Shown one piece after another: positions 18,249 to 27,130 of a stretch of DNA of 64,000 nucleotides. Made by a program: the position numbers and the translations under genes. Source of the DNA: Candidatus Defluviibacterium haderslevense (lineage in GTDB: Bacteria > Bacteroidota > Bacteroidia > Chitinophagales > Saprospiraceae); NCBI GenBank assembly GCA_016712225.1, contig JADJRL010000003.1, positions 517,001-581,000 on the forward strand. The letters are read 5' to 3'. Every line of letters starts with the position of its first letter. Position 1 is the stretch's first letter. Below the pieces are notes generated by a model. The model saw only the letters and a list, made by a program, of their open reading frames with translations. It was not told the origin of the DNA and did no database searches.

Positions 18249-18573
18249 CCAAATGACTTGTATCTTTTAATTGGATACTATATTCAGCTACAGACCTAAT
18301 CTGTTGAGTGGTTAACTTGTTTTCAAAAGAGGTCATGATATTGCGTCCTTTAGTAATGACAAGTATCCTTTCATCCAATGTCAGGACAGAATGTTTTAAA
18401 TCTATAGCTCCATTAGTCTTCAAATCGCCATTTATTCCATGACAAGTGACACAATATTGCTTAAATAAAGTCTTACCATTTTGTAATTTAGATCCATCAT
18501 TTGGACTATTTTGACAGCTTAAAAGCCAAAAAAAAGGCAAAATCAAACCAACTATTCCAAATTTTTCTTTCAT
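18238..18573 (-). CDS. c-type cytochrome lipoprotein
   Basis: The 111-residue protein starts at ATG 18573; a TTG three codons upstream is less likely because the ATG gives a compact signal peptide. The lipobox LLSC places a lipidated Cys at residue 20. A heme-binding CVTCH lies at 41-45 and a candidate Met ligand in RNIMTSF near residue 85, as in small class I cytochromes c. It probably carries single electrons on the periplasmic face of a membrane. It is the first gene of a pair overlapping the SDR reductase; the pairing is unusual and its meaning unknown. Confidence 0.85.
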   Translation of the reverse strand: MKEKFGIVGLILPFFWLLSCQNSPNDGSKLQNGKTLFKQYCVTCHGINGDLKTNGAIDLKHSVLTLDERILVITKGRNIMTSFENKLTTQQIRSVAEYSIQLKDTSHLDAK

Positions 18574-18703
18574 CGGGCACAAAATTCATTAAATAAGCTC
18601 GCAATAAGAACTTTTTTGGCTTATAAAAGTTTAATTTGTGCTATTCACTAATTCAATATCGAATTCAAGCATAGCCTAGTTTTTCAAATAAATAGATTTT
18701 AGA

Positions 18704-20092
18704 ATGAATTTTACATTAAAATTTTTAGGTTTACTTTTTAGTTGCTTTTTGGTTCAATCCGTCATTGTTGGACAAGAAAGCTTTAACTTAGAACAAGCCA
18801 TTAAATACAGTCAAGAACATAGTACACGACTTAAGATTCAAAAACTTGACGTTCAGGATGCCAAAGATCAAATCGCTGAATATTATGCTATAGGGTATCC
18901 TAAATTAGGTGCAAAGGTCGGATACAGTTATTTTATCAATGTACCTACGAGTATTTTGCCAGATTTTATTTCTCCTGCTATTTATGATATCTTGGTCAAA
19001 GAAAAGTTACTCCCAACCAATAATGCATCATTTGGTGGAGGCGTTCCGGTGCAATTTGGAACAAAAAATAATTTGAATGCAAGTTTAGAATTAAGTACTT
19101 TAATATTTGATGGGAGTTTTTTTGTAGGGCTAAAGGCTCAAAAACTTTATAAAGAACTCATTACAAAACAAATTGCTCAATCAGAGGCTGATGTTCGCTA
19201 TCAAGTTACTAAAGCCTATTTAGCTTCATTAGTAGTTAAAGAAAATTTGCAAGTATTAGAAAAGAATCGTTCCAATTTGCAAAATGTATACAAGGAGTTA
19301 AATGAAATCTTTAAAGCTGGATTTGTAGAAAAATTAGATGTTGAACGGATTGAATTATCCTTACAACAATTAGATTCTGAAAAAGAAAAATTAGATCGCA
19401 TTGCAGGAATAACAGAAAACTTGCTTAAATTCCAAATGAATTTTCCATTGGATCAACCACTGATCCAAAGCCAAACTTTAGATGATATTTTAAAATCATC
19501 TTATGTAGAAATAATGGATCCAGCTATTCGTCTAAATCCACAAGCAAGACCTGAATATGCTGTAATAGATCAGGCTATCAAATTATCTCAAATTAATATC
19601 AAGAGATATAAAGGTTCCTACTTACCCAGTTTGTTTGGATTTGCATCACATCAAGAAAGTTTACAGCGTACTAAATTATTTGATTCCAAAGATAACAGTT
19701 GGTTTCCTACTACTGTTGTTGGTTTAAACTTAAATGTTCCCATTTTTGATGGCTTCGATCGTAAGGCAAAAATAAGTAAGGCAAAAACGGTTCTTTTTAG
19801 AACAGAACTTCAAAGATCTGAATTTGAACGTGGCGTTCAATTAGAATTTGAAAATGCAAAAACGCAATACATCAATGCCTTAACAAGTTTAGATTCTAGG
19901 AAAAAATCCCTTGTATTGGCTGAAAAAATTTACAACACCAGTAAAATAAAATTTAAGGAAGGTGTTGGTTCTTCTTTAGAAATCACCACCGCAGAACGAG
20001 ACCTTTATCAAGCTCAAGCTAACATATTAGATGCTCAATACAATTTAATTGTAACTAAAGTAGAGTTGGATAAAGCACTGGGTAAAATTTAA
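18704..20092 (+). CDS. TolC family outer-membrane efflux protein
   Basis: The 462-residue protein has a signal peptide (ending VIVGQ, about residue 23) and two OEP (PF02321) repeats, visible as long amphipathic helices: NLEQAIKYSQEHS near the start, ADVRYQVTKAYLASLVV, and in the second half GVQLEFENAKTQYINAL and AERDLYQAQANILDAQYNLI. It would form a trimeric channel through the outer membrane for an efflux pump or type I secretion. No membrane-fusion protein or pump gene adjoins it, so the partner must lie elsewhere. It is divergent from the cytochrome/SDR unit. Confidence 0.88.
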   Translation: MNFTLKFLGLLFSCFLVQSVIVGQESFNLEQAIKYSQEHSTRLKIQKLDVQDAKDQIAEYYAIGYPKLGAKVGYSYFINVPTSILPDFISPAIYDILVKEKLLPTNNASFGGGVPVQFGTKNNLNASLELSTLIFDGSFFVGLKAQKLYKELITKQIAQSEADVRYQVTKAYLASLVVKENLQVLEKNRSNLQNVYKELNEIFKAGFVEKLDVERIELSLQQLDSEKEKLDRIAGITENLLKFQMNFPLDQPLIQSQTLDDILKSSYVEIMDPAIRLNPQARPEYAVIDQAIKLSQINIKRYKGSYLPSLFGFASHQESLQRTKLFDSKDNSWFPTTVVGLNLNVPIFDGFDRKAKISKAKTVLFRTELQRSEFERGVQLEFENAKTQYINALTSLDSRKKSLVLAEKIYNTSKIKFKEGVGSSLEITTAERDLYQAQANILDAQYNLIVTKVELDKALGKI

Positions 20093-20164
20093 TGTTTGAT
20101 GTTTGATCCAAGAGGATAAAATCAATCTTAATTAAAACAAATAAGACCTAACTAATATTTAGCC

Positions 20165-22480
20165 TTATCGCGTAATCAGTATTTGTGTAACGATACCCTC
20201 ACTTGCATCAAGGTCTCTGGTACTATTAGCAAAAACTAAATAAATACCTGAAGCTGCTTTTCTGCCAAGATAATCTTTACCGTCCCAGATAGCCTGACCT
20301 CCATTGGCTATAGTTTCATACACCAATCGACCTGAGATATCAGTTATTTTAACTCTGGCGTCCCGAGACAATCCAGTAATTGCTATTGGTCCCGAATAAT
20401 TGGCATTGACAGGATTAGGGAATGCATAAATAGAAGAAGAGAAAACATTTCTAGCTGCAACTGCATCACTGCGATATATTTGAATACCTCCCTCGGTACC
20501 TATCCAAACATCACCTGTTTTTTGATCCGGGACAACATCATAGATCACATTACCCATGAGGGGACTATTCTTAGTATTAAAAGACAATACTTGTTCTTCG
20601 CCATTCGAAGATTGTACATACAACCCATTTCTGGTACCAAACCATTTACGGTTGGCGCCGTCAATTCCAATACTTATAACACTTTCCGTCTCTAATAAAT
20701 AGGCAATAATGCCATCTTGATCCACCTTGCGTCGTGAACCTTTACAAGTTCCTTCGAATATAGATGAACCACATTCAAAGACGATAGCCCCCTGATCTGT
20801 TCCAACCCAAACATCGCCTTCTAAATCAACTTCAACCGTATTGACGCGATTACTAACCATATTGGTATTCGAATTATTCAACAAGATAGAACGATCATCA
20901 TTCGGATTATTTGGATCCTGTTCATCGAAAACCAACACTCCTGTGGATTCCCTTGGGATGATCCATTTATATCCGTTATTATCCACTTTTACATCAATCA
21001 CTTCAGTGGAAATCTCATTCAGCTTATAAGACCGCCAAACCTTATCATTACTGTAAGAAACCAGGGCCTTGCCAGCTAAAAAATCAGCTATCCATAAAGA
21101 CTTATCTATTTTATTAAAAGCCAATCCTGAAATCCTAACCCTCGTTTCGTCACCAATAGCTACTCCGAGAATCCCATTTGTATTTGATGCATTAAATAAA
21201 GTATAGACTTGAGTCACTTTATCATATTCTATTACACCAGCACCAAAACTTGCAAAATATAATTTATTGCCATCGGGATGTTCGACTACTCTCAGGATAT
21301 CCCGAATGTCATTTTGACTAAATACAGGAACATTTCCTCCATTCATAACATCCCATTGTTTATTTTTATAACTCAATACACCATCTGCTCTATAGACGTA
21401 GGTATACTTCGCATCAATCCCTCCACTAGCGACGAAAACACCATCTGAAGTTGGGGTGATTTCATAAAGATTGTTTGAAAACGGGCCATTGACGAAGATG
21501 GACTGGCATGGATCATGAATAGAAATTGCTCTTCGGAATCCCCATCTATAATCTGCCATCCATAATACACCTTTCGAGTCTTGAATGGTCGACAAATTTT
21601 CAGTTACACAATCACCTGTGAATTCGGTTTTTGATTCATCTTTTTTTATAATTGAAATCTTATTTCCACATGAATTATCACAGGTTAAACCGATCAGGAG
21701 GTCAGGTCCTTCAGATGTAAGAAATTGAACAGAATAATTGGATTCTGTAAAAACGGGCTCAAATAAATTTTGATTTAATTGGTATACCGTTGTATTGTCT
21801 GAAGTGAATAGTTGATTATTAAAAACTGTCAATGATGGATAATTTACAGTAGGATCCAATCCCATTGGGCCTCCAATCAGGTTCCAACTATTAAAATCCT
21901 CAATCAGATTTTTGGTAGAAGGATCAAATACATATAGTCCTTTGTTAGATCCTGAATAGACTTTCCCTTCAAAATTTAAAGTACTATTAATGATTAAATT
22001 ATTGGTAAATGAAGTAAAAGCCATTCTGTGAGTAACAAGATCTAACGAACTTAATCCATAATCTGCATTGATAAAAACATGAATATCGTCTTCAAAAGTT
22101 ATACTCCTGATGGTTTTATTGATAGGTACATTATTGTAAATTTGGATATCCGGGATAGCAATAACACCATGTTCTGTTAACAAATCAATCAATCCATCTG
22201 AATAGGCAATGACTAAAGTTTTAGTGGCCTTATGAAAATAGATACAGTTGATTTGATTTCCGGATAATCCTTCTGTGCGAGATATTTTTTGAAAGGAGTA
22301 ATCATTTTTATTAATCTGCAATATGGAAAATCCTGTTGAATAATAAACAAATTCATCAGATTGGGTGACTTGAATTCCTGCATTATAGGGCAAGTGAGTG
22401 GTCCAAGATCCTATTGGAAGATCAGATTGGGAAATTAAAATTAATGGGAGGCAAAAAATTAAGAAAAAATATTTAAACAT
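20165..22480 (-). CDS. porZ: PorZ-like T9SS cell-surface protein (beta-propellers plus FlgD-like end)
   Basis: The 771-residue protein opens with a signal peptide then SDLPIGSWTTHLPYN, the start I associate with PorZ, a component of the T9SS attachment complex that delivers anionic LPS to sortase PorU. The body has many two-component-regulator-propeller-type repeats (KGVLWMADYRWG, GDVWVGTDQGAI, RKWFGTRNGLY, GDVWIGTEGGIQ) in two propellers, followed by a FlgD-like/T9SS-type C-terminal domain (YAFPNPVNANYSGPIAITG, AIWDGKDYLGRKAASGIYLV). Length agrees with PorZ (about 770). It stands alone on the minus strand. The name rests on architecture and the N-terminal motif. A sensor-type propeller protein is the alternative. 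Confidence 0.75.
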   Translation of the reverse strand: MFKYFFLIFCLPLILISQSDLPIGSWTTHLPYNAGIQVTQSDEFVYYSTGFSILQINKNDYSFQKISRTEGLSGNQINCIYFHKATKTLVIAYSDGLIDLLTEHGVIAIPDIQIYNNVPINKTIRSITFEDDIHVFINADYGLSSLDLVTHRMAFTSFTNNLIINSTLNFEGKVYSGSNKGLYVFDPSTKNLIEDFNSWNLIGGPMGLDPTVNYPSLTVFNNQLFTSDNTTVYQLNQNLFEPVFTESNYSVQFLTSEGPDLLIGLTCDNSCGNKISIIKKDESKTEFTGDCVTENLSTIQDSKGVLWMADYRWGFRRAISIHDPCQSIFVNGPFSNNLYEITPTSDGVFVASGGIDAKYTYVYRADGVLSYKNKQWDVMNGGNVPVFSQNDIRDILRVVEHPDGNKLYFASFGAGVIEYDKVTQVYTLFNASNTNGILGVAIGDETRVRISGLAFNKIDKSLWIADFLAGKALVSYSNDKVWRSYKLNEISTEVIDVKVDNNGYKWIIPRESTGVLVFDEQDPNNPNDDRSILLNNSNTNMVSNRVNTVEVDLEGDVWVGTDQGAIVFECGSSIFEGTCKGSRRKVDQDGIIAYLLETESVISIGIDGANRKWFGTRNGLYVQSSNGEEQVLSFNTKNSPLMGNVIYDVVPDQKTGDVWIGTEGGIQIYRSDAVAARNVFSSSIYAFPNPVNANYSGPIAITGLSRDARVKITDISGRLVYETIANGGQAIWDGKDYLGRKAASGIYLVFANSTRDLDASEGIVTQILITR

Positions 22481-23001
22481 AAATTTAGATGGCTATTGTT
22501 GAAATAACAAACGTAATCTAGTGGATTTTATTCTTTAATCAAAGGTACATTTAACCCAGATCACAAAGGAATCCTATTTTAAAAACTCCAATACCGAGGT
22601 TTGGCAAAATAGGGTATTTGCATCCATACCGAATAGGTGCAAAATAAACTCATTCTTTTAGATCAATTGTTATTTTTTAATGGGTCTTTAATTGGGGTAT
22701 GATCATAATTGGAACAACAACATTCAGATAAGTTGGTAATTATATAAAATATAATTAAAATAATGTGCTAACCAAGCAGCACAATTCTATGTACATTCGT
22801 TGTATCCTTCAGAAGTCCCTTTCTCTGATCCTGATTTACAATACTTAATCAAGCAGTTCATTAGTTAATTAAACAATTAATTAATATATAAATAGTTATT
22901 TTACTTAATATTATATTTTAATCAAATTAATATTCTTTAATATTTTATGACAAGACTTACAATATATGTAACTTTATTCCTAAATTTCTAAACAATTAAA
23001 T
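22481..23001. other. Divergent intergenic region between porZ and the tandem T9SS genes
   Basis: About 520 AT-rich bases with no coding frame. A minus-strand TACGTTTG (22515-22508) is a possible -7 element for porZ, with TTTG 24 bases further upstream. A 6-bp stem (TGTGCT/AGCACA) around 22763-22784 is too weak to interpret. The plus-strand side probably holds the promoter for the gene at 23002. Confidence 0.4.
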
Positions 23002-24957
23002 ATGCAAAAAATTATTTCTACAATTATTTTAAGTGTTCTGATGATCAGCCAAATGTCTGCTCAAACTATATTTTGGGGCGGACCAGGCAATAAAGATTCA
23101 GAATTCAATGGTGGCCTAAACGCTTGGACCACTGAAGGTTTGGCATCTGCCGTAAAGGATTCTGCTAAAAATGCAGTGTGGACGCATTCCAAAACAGCTA
23201 ATGCTGCACCATTTATCTTTGGCGGAGGAACACCTAGTGCCAATGTCGCAGTAAATTCAAAATCCAAGGCTAATGGTGCAGCGGTTTTCAACTCTGCATA
23301 TTTAGAGACCAGAGGTGTTTTTGCAAATATTGGTACAGGTAAAGGACCTGCTCCATGTTATCCTAAAGGATCAACGGGTATAACTAGTGGAACCACGGCA
23401 ACTCAAATCGGGGTCTTAACCAGCCCAATTATTGATTGTTCGGCTCAAACTACAGTAGGTGTATGGTTTTACCAATTGTATTACAAATTCAATGGTACAA
23501 CTAGCATTGAGGTGACTCATGATGGTGGAACCACTTGGCAAGAATTCCCAATTAATGAGGTTTCTCCTGCGGTTAATGGGAATGTCAATAATAGATTGCT
23601 TGTAGATATTACTTCTGCTGCTGCTGGTTTTGCAAACGTACAATTCAGATTTAAATGGTCTGGTGGATTGTATTTCTGGGTCATAGACGATGTATATTTG
23701 GCGAATTTGCCTGATAATGATTTAGCATTGAGTCAACCATTTTATACCCCAGGTAGTTACGCTACTCCGCTTTCTCAAATCTGTGGTGATACTTTTGTAA
23801 TTCAAGCAACGGTATCCAATAAAGGAGGAAAAACTCAACAAAATCTAGTACTTGCAGGTTATGTGACCGATGTTTCGGGACAATTATATTTTGCTGACAG
23901 TATCGTAATCGATGATTTGGCTCCTGGTACTTCTGATACTGTTGTAACCAATGGCCGATTCGATCCAAAAGATCTTCCTGTTGGAGAATATAAGATTACC
24001 TGGAGAACATATACGCCAGGTGCAACTGATGCTACAACTGCAGATAATTCCATGAGTGCTAAATTCGAAGTAACAGAGACTACTTTTGCTAAAGAGCCTA
24101 TTGCTGATGATGACGTTCGTGCTGGTGGGCACTATTTATATGGAAATCAATTCCGTACTTCTAATTGTTGGAATCCAAAAGATGATTTCTATGCCACACA
24201 GGCTACCATTCAGTTAACATCAACTTCATCTTCTGGTGGGGCTGGTACATTAGACGGTTATCAAGTAGTAGTATACGTTTTAAAAGTGAAAGATGATGTA
24301 TTAAGTGATTTTAGTAATTTTGAAACAACTAAAGACATTAACGCAGCCGATGGATCATTAGAGATCGTTGGACTAGGAGATTATACTTGTACAGGTGAAG
24401 CAGATTTTGACGATATCAATGTTCCATTATTGGATTTTGATGGTAAAAAATTAAGACTTGATCCTGCTACAAGATATTTTGTTGTAGTCGACCATCCTGC
24501 TGAGTTGACTGGTGCCGATGTGGTTCGCCATGCAGCTAATCTAACAAGCTTTAAAGATTTTGGAATGGCAACTTTCAATACTCCAGTTTATGTTGAAGCT
24601 CAAGGACGATGGTTCACTGGATTCACCGGTAATCCTCAACCTGTTGTACGTTTAGAAATTGAGAATTTATTTGTTGCTAATAAAGATATCAAACAATTAG
24701 ATGTAAATTCATTAAAGATCAAAACAAACCCTGTGGTTAATAAAACATTGGATTTGACGATCAATTTAGACAAAACATCTGATGCGAACTTAATGATTAT
24801 GGATCTTCAGGGAAAAGTTATTTCTTCAACTGATCTTCAATCTGTTCAAACTAAAGATATGAGTTTAGATGTTTCATCTTGCAAAGCTGGAAACTATTTT
24901 GTAAAACTTTCTACCAAAGACGGTATACGTGCTTTACAATTTAATGTTGCTAAATAA
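23002..24957 (+). CDS. Secreted protein with T9SS type A sorting domain (tandem paralogue 1)
   Basis: The 651-residue protein has a 20-residue signal peptide (ending MSAQ) followed by IFWGGPGNKDSEF. Residues ~20-235 look like a jelly-roll/MAM-type carbohydrate-binding region (VTHDGGTTWQEFPIN, VQFRFKWSGGLYFWVIDDV). A middle Ig-like part starts near ALSQPFYTP. The last ~80 residues (LKIKTNPVVNKTLDL ... AGNYFVKLSTKDG) are a T9SS type A sorting domain. It is nearly collinear with the next gene, showing tandem duplication. Codons and sequence look well kept, and a strong terminator follows, so it is probably the better expressed copy. Ligand or substrate unknown. Confidence 0.82.
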   Translation: MQKIISTIILSVLMISQMSAQTIFWGGPGNKDSEFNGGLNAWTTEGLASAVKDSAKNAVWTHSKTANAAPFIFGGGTPSANVAVNSKSKANGAAVFNSAYLETRGVFANIGTGKGPAPCYPKGSTGITSGTTATQIGVLTSPIIDCSAQTTVGVWFYQLYYKFNGTTSIEVTHDGGTTWQEFPINEVSPAVNGNVNNRLLVDITSAAAGFANVQFRFKWSGGLYFWVIDDVYLANLPDNDLALSQPFYTPGSYATPLSQICGDTFVIQATVSNKGGKTQQNLVLAGYVTDVSGQLYFADSIVIDDLAPGTSDTVVTNGRFDPKDLPVGEYKITWRTYTPGATDATTADNSMSAKFEVTETTFAKEPIADDDVRAGGHYLYGNQFRTSNCWNPKDDFYATQATIQLTSTSSSGGAGTLDGYQVVVYVLKVKDDVLSDFSNFETTKDINAADGSLEIVGLGDYTCTGEADFDDINVPLLDFDGKKLRLDPATRYFVVVDHPAELTGADVVRHAANLTSFKDFGMATFNTPVYVEAQGRWFTGFTGNPQPVVRLEIENLFVANKDIKQLDVNSLKIKTNPVVNKTLDLTINLDKTSDANLMIMDLQGKVISSTDLQSVQTKDMSLDVSSCKAGNYFVKLSTKDGIRALQFNVAK

Positions 24958-24980
24958 AGTAATATAAAATAATATTTTGA

Positions 24981-25012
24981 AAAGCCTCGCAATGTTTTGC
25001 GGGGCTTTTTTT
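24981..25012 (+). terminator. Strong intrinsic terminator after paralogue 1
   Basis: A 12-bp stem pairs AAAGCCTCGCAA (24981-24992) with TTGCGGGGCTTT (24997-25008) with one G-T wobble, loop TGTT, and runs into a T tract to 25012. It separates the two tandem paralogues, so they are likely transcribed independently. Confidence 0.9.
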
Positions 25013-25091
25013 ATGTTAAAATTTTTATCATTTATAATATATTCGTTAGCTTTAATTTTTATTCATAAATATTATTTTAACTTTTAAAATA

Positions 25092-27068
25092 ATGAATAGT
25101 TATTGGGCACACTCGATTTTATTTTGTATTTTAATAATGAATGGTGTTCAGGCTCAATACCCAATATTTTGGGGTGGACCGGGCAACAAAGATTCTGAAT
25201 TCGATGGCGGACTTAATGGATGGACAACAACAGGTTTAGCATCATCAATCCCGGATTCTGCTATAAATGCTGTTTGGACATATTCTAAAACATCGGATGC
25301 TCGACCTTTTGTTTTTGGAGGCGGGACTCCTTCTGCAAATGTTCCAATTCATTCATTATCTAATGCGAATGGAGCCGCAGTTTTTAATTCAGCATATTTA
25401 GATACCAGAGGAGTCTTTTCAAACCTTGGAACTGATAAAGGTCCTGCCCCTGCATTGTCAAAAATGTATTTTCCTGATAATAAATTTGGAATTCAATCCG
25501 GAGTATTGACAAGTCCTAAGATAGACTGTTCATCACAAAGTACAGTGGCCGTTTGGTTCTTTCAATTATACTATAAATTTTATGGCAAAACAAGTATTGA
25601 AGTAACACATGATGGTGGCGTGAATTGGCAAGAATTCCCTATTAATATTGAATCGCCCGCTGCAAATAACCATGTTAATAATAGATTGCTGGTGGATATT
25701 ACTTCTGCTGCTGCTGGATATCCAGAAGTACAATTTAGATTTAAATGGTCCAATGCATTTTACTTCTGGATTATTGATGATGTTTATTTAGTAAATAGGC
25801 CAGATCATGATTTAGCTATAACTCATCCTTATTATTCACCAAGTAGTTATGCAATACCTATTTCCCAAACTTGCCAGGACAGTCTTATTTTTAAAGCTGC
25901 AATTTCTAATCACGGAAGTAAAACACAACGTGATGTGGTCTTTGCTTGTTATGTCGAAAATAATATGGGTTTAACTTTTTTTTCAGATAGTATCATCATA
26001 CCTGAATTAAAAGCTAACACAAAAGATTCAATAATTACCTTATCGAATACATTTAAGATTAAAAATCTTCCACACGAGGAAGGAATATATAAAATCATAT
26101 GGAAAATTTATTCATTAACATCAATAGATGCTATTCCTGAGGATAATATAATCCATGCAAATTTCGAAATAACCGTAGATGATGAATCCATCTTTGCTAA
26201 AGAAACAAAAGCAAATGGTAGTCTGCGCTTTCCGGGTAATTATTTGATTGGTGCTCAATATAGAACTCCTGATTGTCTAGATAAGCGGTATGATTTTGAA
26301 ATAGAAAATGTTCTAGTCCAATTAACATCAACACCAAGTTCTGGCTCAGCAGGAAGGTTAGATGGATACCAAGTTATCGTATATATCTTAAAAGTAAAAG
26401 ATACAGTTAATGCTGACTTTAGCAATTTTGCATTAGATAGAGATTTTGGTGATTTCAGTGGCTCTCTTGAATTTATCGGTTTAGGAGATTATACCTGTAA
26501 TGGGGAAGCCAATTTTGAAGATATTTTTGTTCCAGTGACCGATATTAATGAAAAGAAAATAGACTTAGAACCTAATACGAGATATTTTATTTTAGTAGAT
26601 CATCATTTAGAAATTCCAGGAACATTTAGTATTGAACACGCAGCAGATTTATCTTCTTTGAATGCTTTTGAAACTATACCGTTTAATACTCCTGTTTATC
26701 TAAAAGATAAAGGTCTATGGCTAGCAAGCATTCCTGGCAACCCTCAACCAGTATGTAGATTGAAAATTTTTCCAGGATATATTATCGAAACTAATAATAG
26801 TATAGCCTTAAGTCAAAATAGTTTAACCATAAAATCGAATCCAGTAATCCATTCCAACTTAGAGTTAAACATACAATTAGAAGAAACATCAGATGCTCAA
26901 TTGCTCTTTGCAGATATCCATGGAAAAATCATTTCAAAAGAATACTATAAATCCATTGATGAACAGACTGCTATTTTTGATTTATCAAATTATCCAAGTG
27001 GAATGTATGTGACGAAATTAATTACAAAACATGGGACCAGAGATTTAATGTTCAGTTATTTGAAATAA
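25092..27068 (+). CDS. Secreted protein with T9SS type A sorting domain (tandem paralogue 2)
   Basis: The 658-residue protein repeats the whole architecture of its upstream neighbour: signal peptide (ending VQAQ), then FWGGPGNKDSEFDGGLNGW, the jelly-roll-like region with VTHDGGVNWQEFPIN, a middle Ig-like part beginning AITHPYYSP, and a type A sorting domain (LTIKSNPVIHSNLEL ... SGMYVTKLITKHG). The N-terminal third is very close to paralogue 1; the middle and end have diverged more. It lies 79 bases after the terminator of paralogue 1. Whether both copies are used at the same time cannot be told. Confidence 0.82.
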   Translation: MNSYWAHSILFCILIMNGVQAQYPIFWGGPGNKDSEFDGGLNGWTTTGLASSIPDSAINAVWTYSKTSDARPFVFGGGTPSANVPIHSLSNANGAAVFNSAYLDTRGVFSNLGTDKGPAPALSKMYFPDNKFGIQSGVLTSPKIDCSSQSTVAVWFFQLYYKFYGKTSIEVTHDGGVNWQEFPINIESPAANNHVNNRLLVDITSAAAGYPEVQFRFKWSNAFYFWIIDDVYLVNRPDHDLAITHPYYSPSSYAIPISQTCQDSLIFKAAISNHGSKTQRDVVFACYVENNMGLTFFSDSIIIPELKANTKDSIITLSNTFKIKNLPHEEGIYKIIWKIYSLTSIDAIPEDNIIHANFEITVDDESIFAKETKANGSLRFPGNYLIGAQYRTPDCLDKRYDFEIENVLVQLTSTPSSGSAGRLDGYQVIVYILKVKDTVNADFSNFALDRDFGDFSGSLEFIGLGDYTCNGEANFEDIFVPVTDINEKKIDLEPNTRYFILVDHHLEIPGTFSIEHAADLSSLNAFETIPFNTPVYLKDKGLWLASIPGNPQPVCRLKIFPGYIIETNNSIALSQNSLTIKSNPVIHSNLELNIQLEETSDAQLLFADIHGKIISKEYYKSIDEQTAIFDLSNYPSGMYVTKLITKHGTRDLMFSYLK

Positions 27069-27130
27069 AAATAACTGAACACCAATTTCAAAAATTTAAT
27101 GTAACAATCTCAACCTCTGGTTTCATTTCA

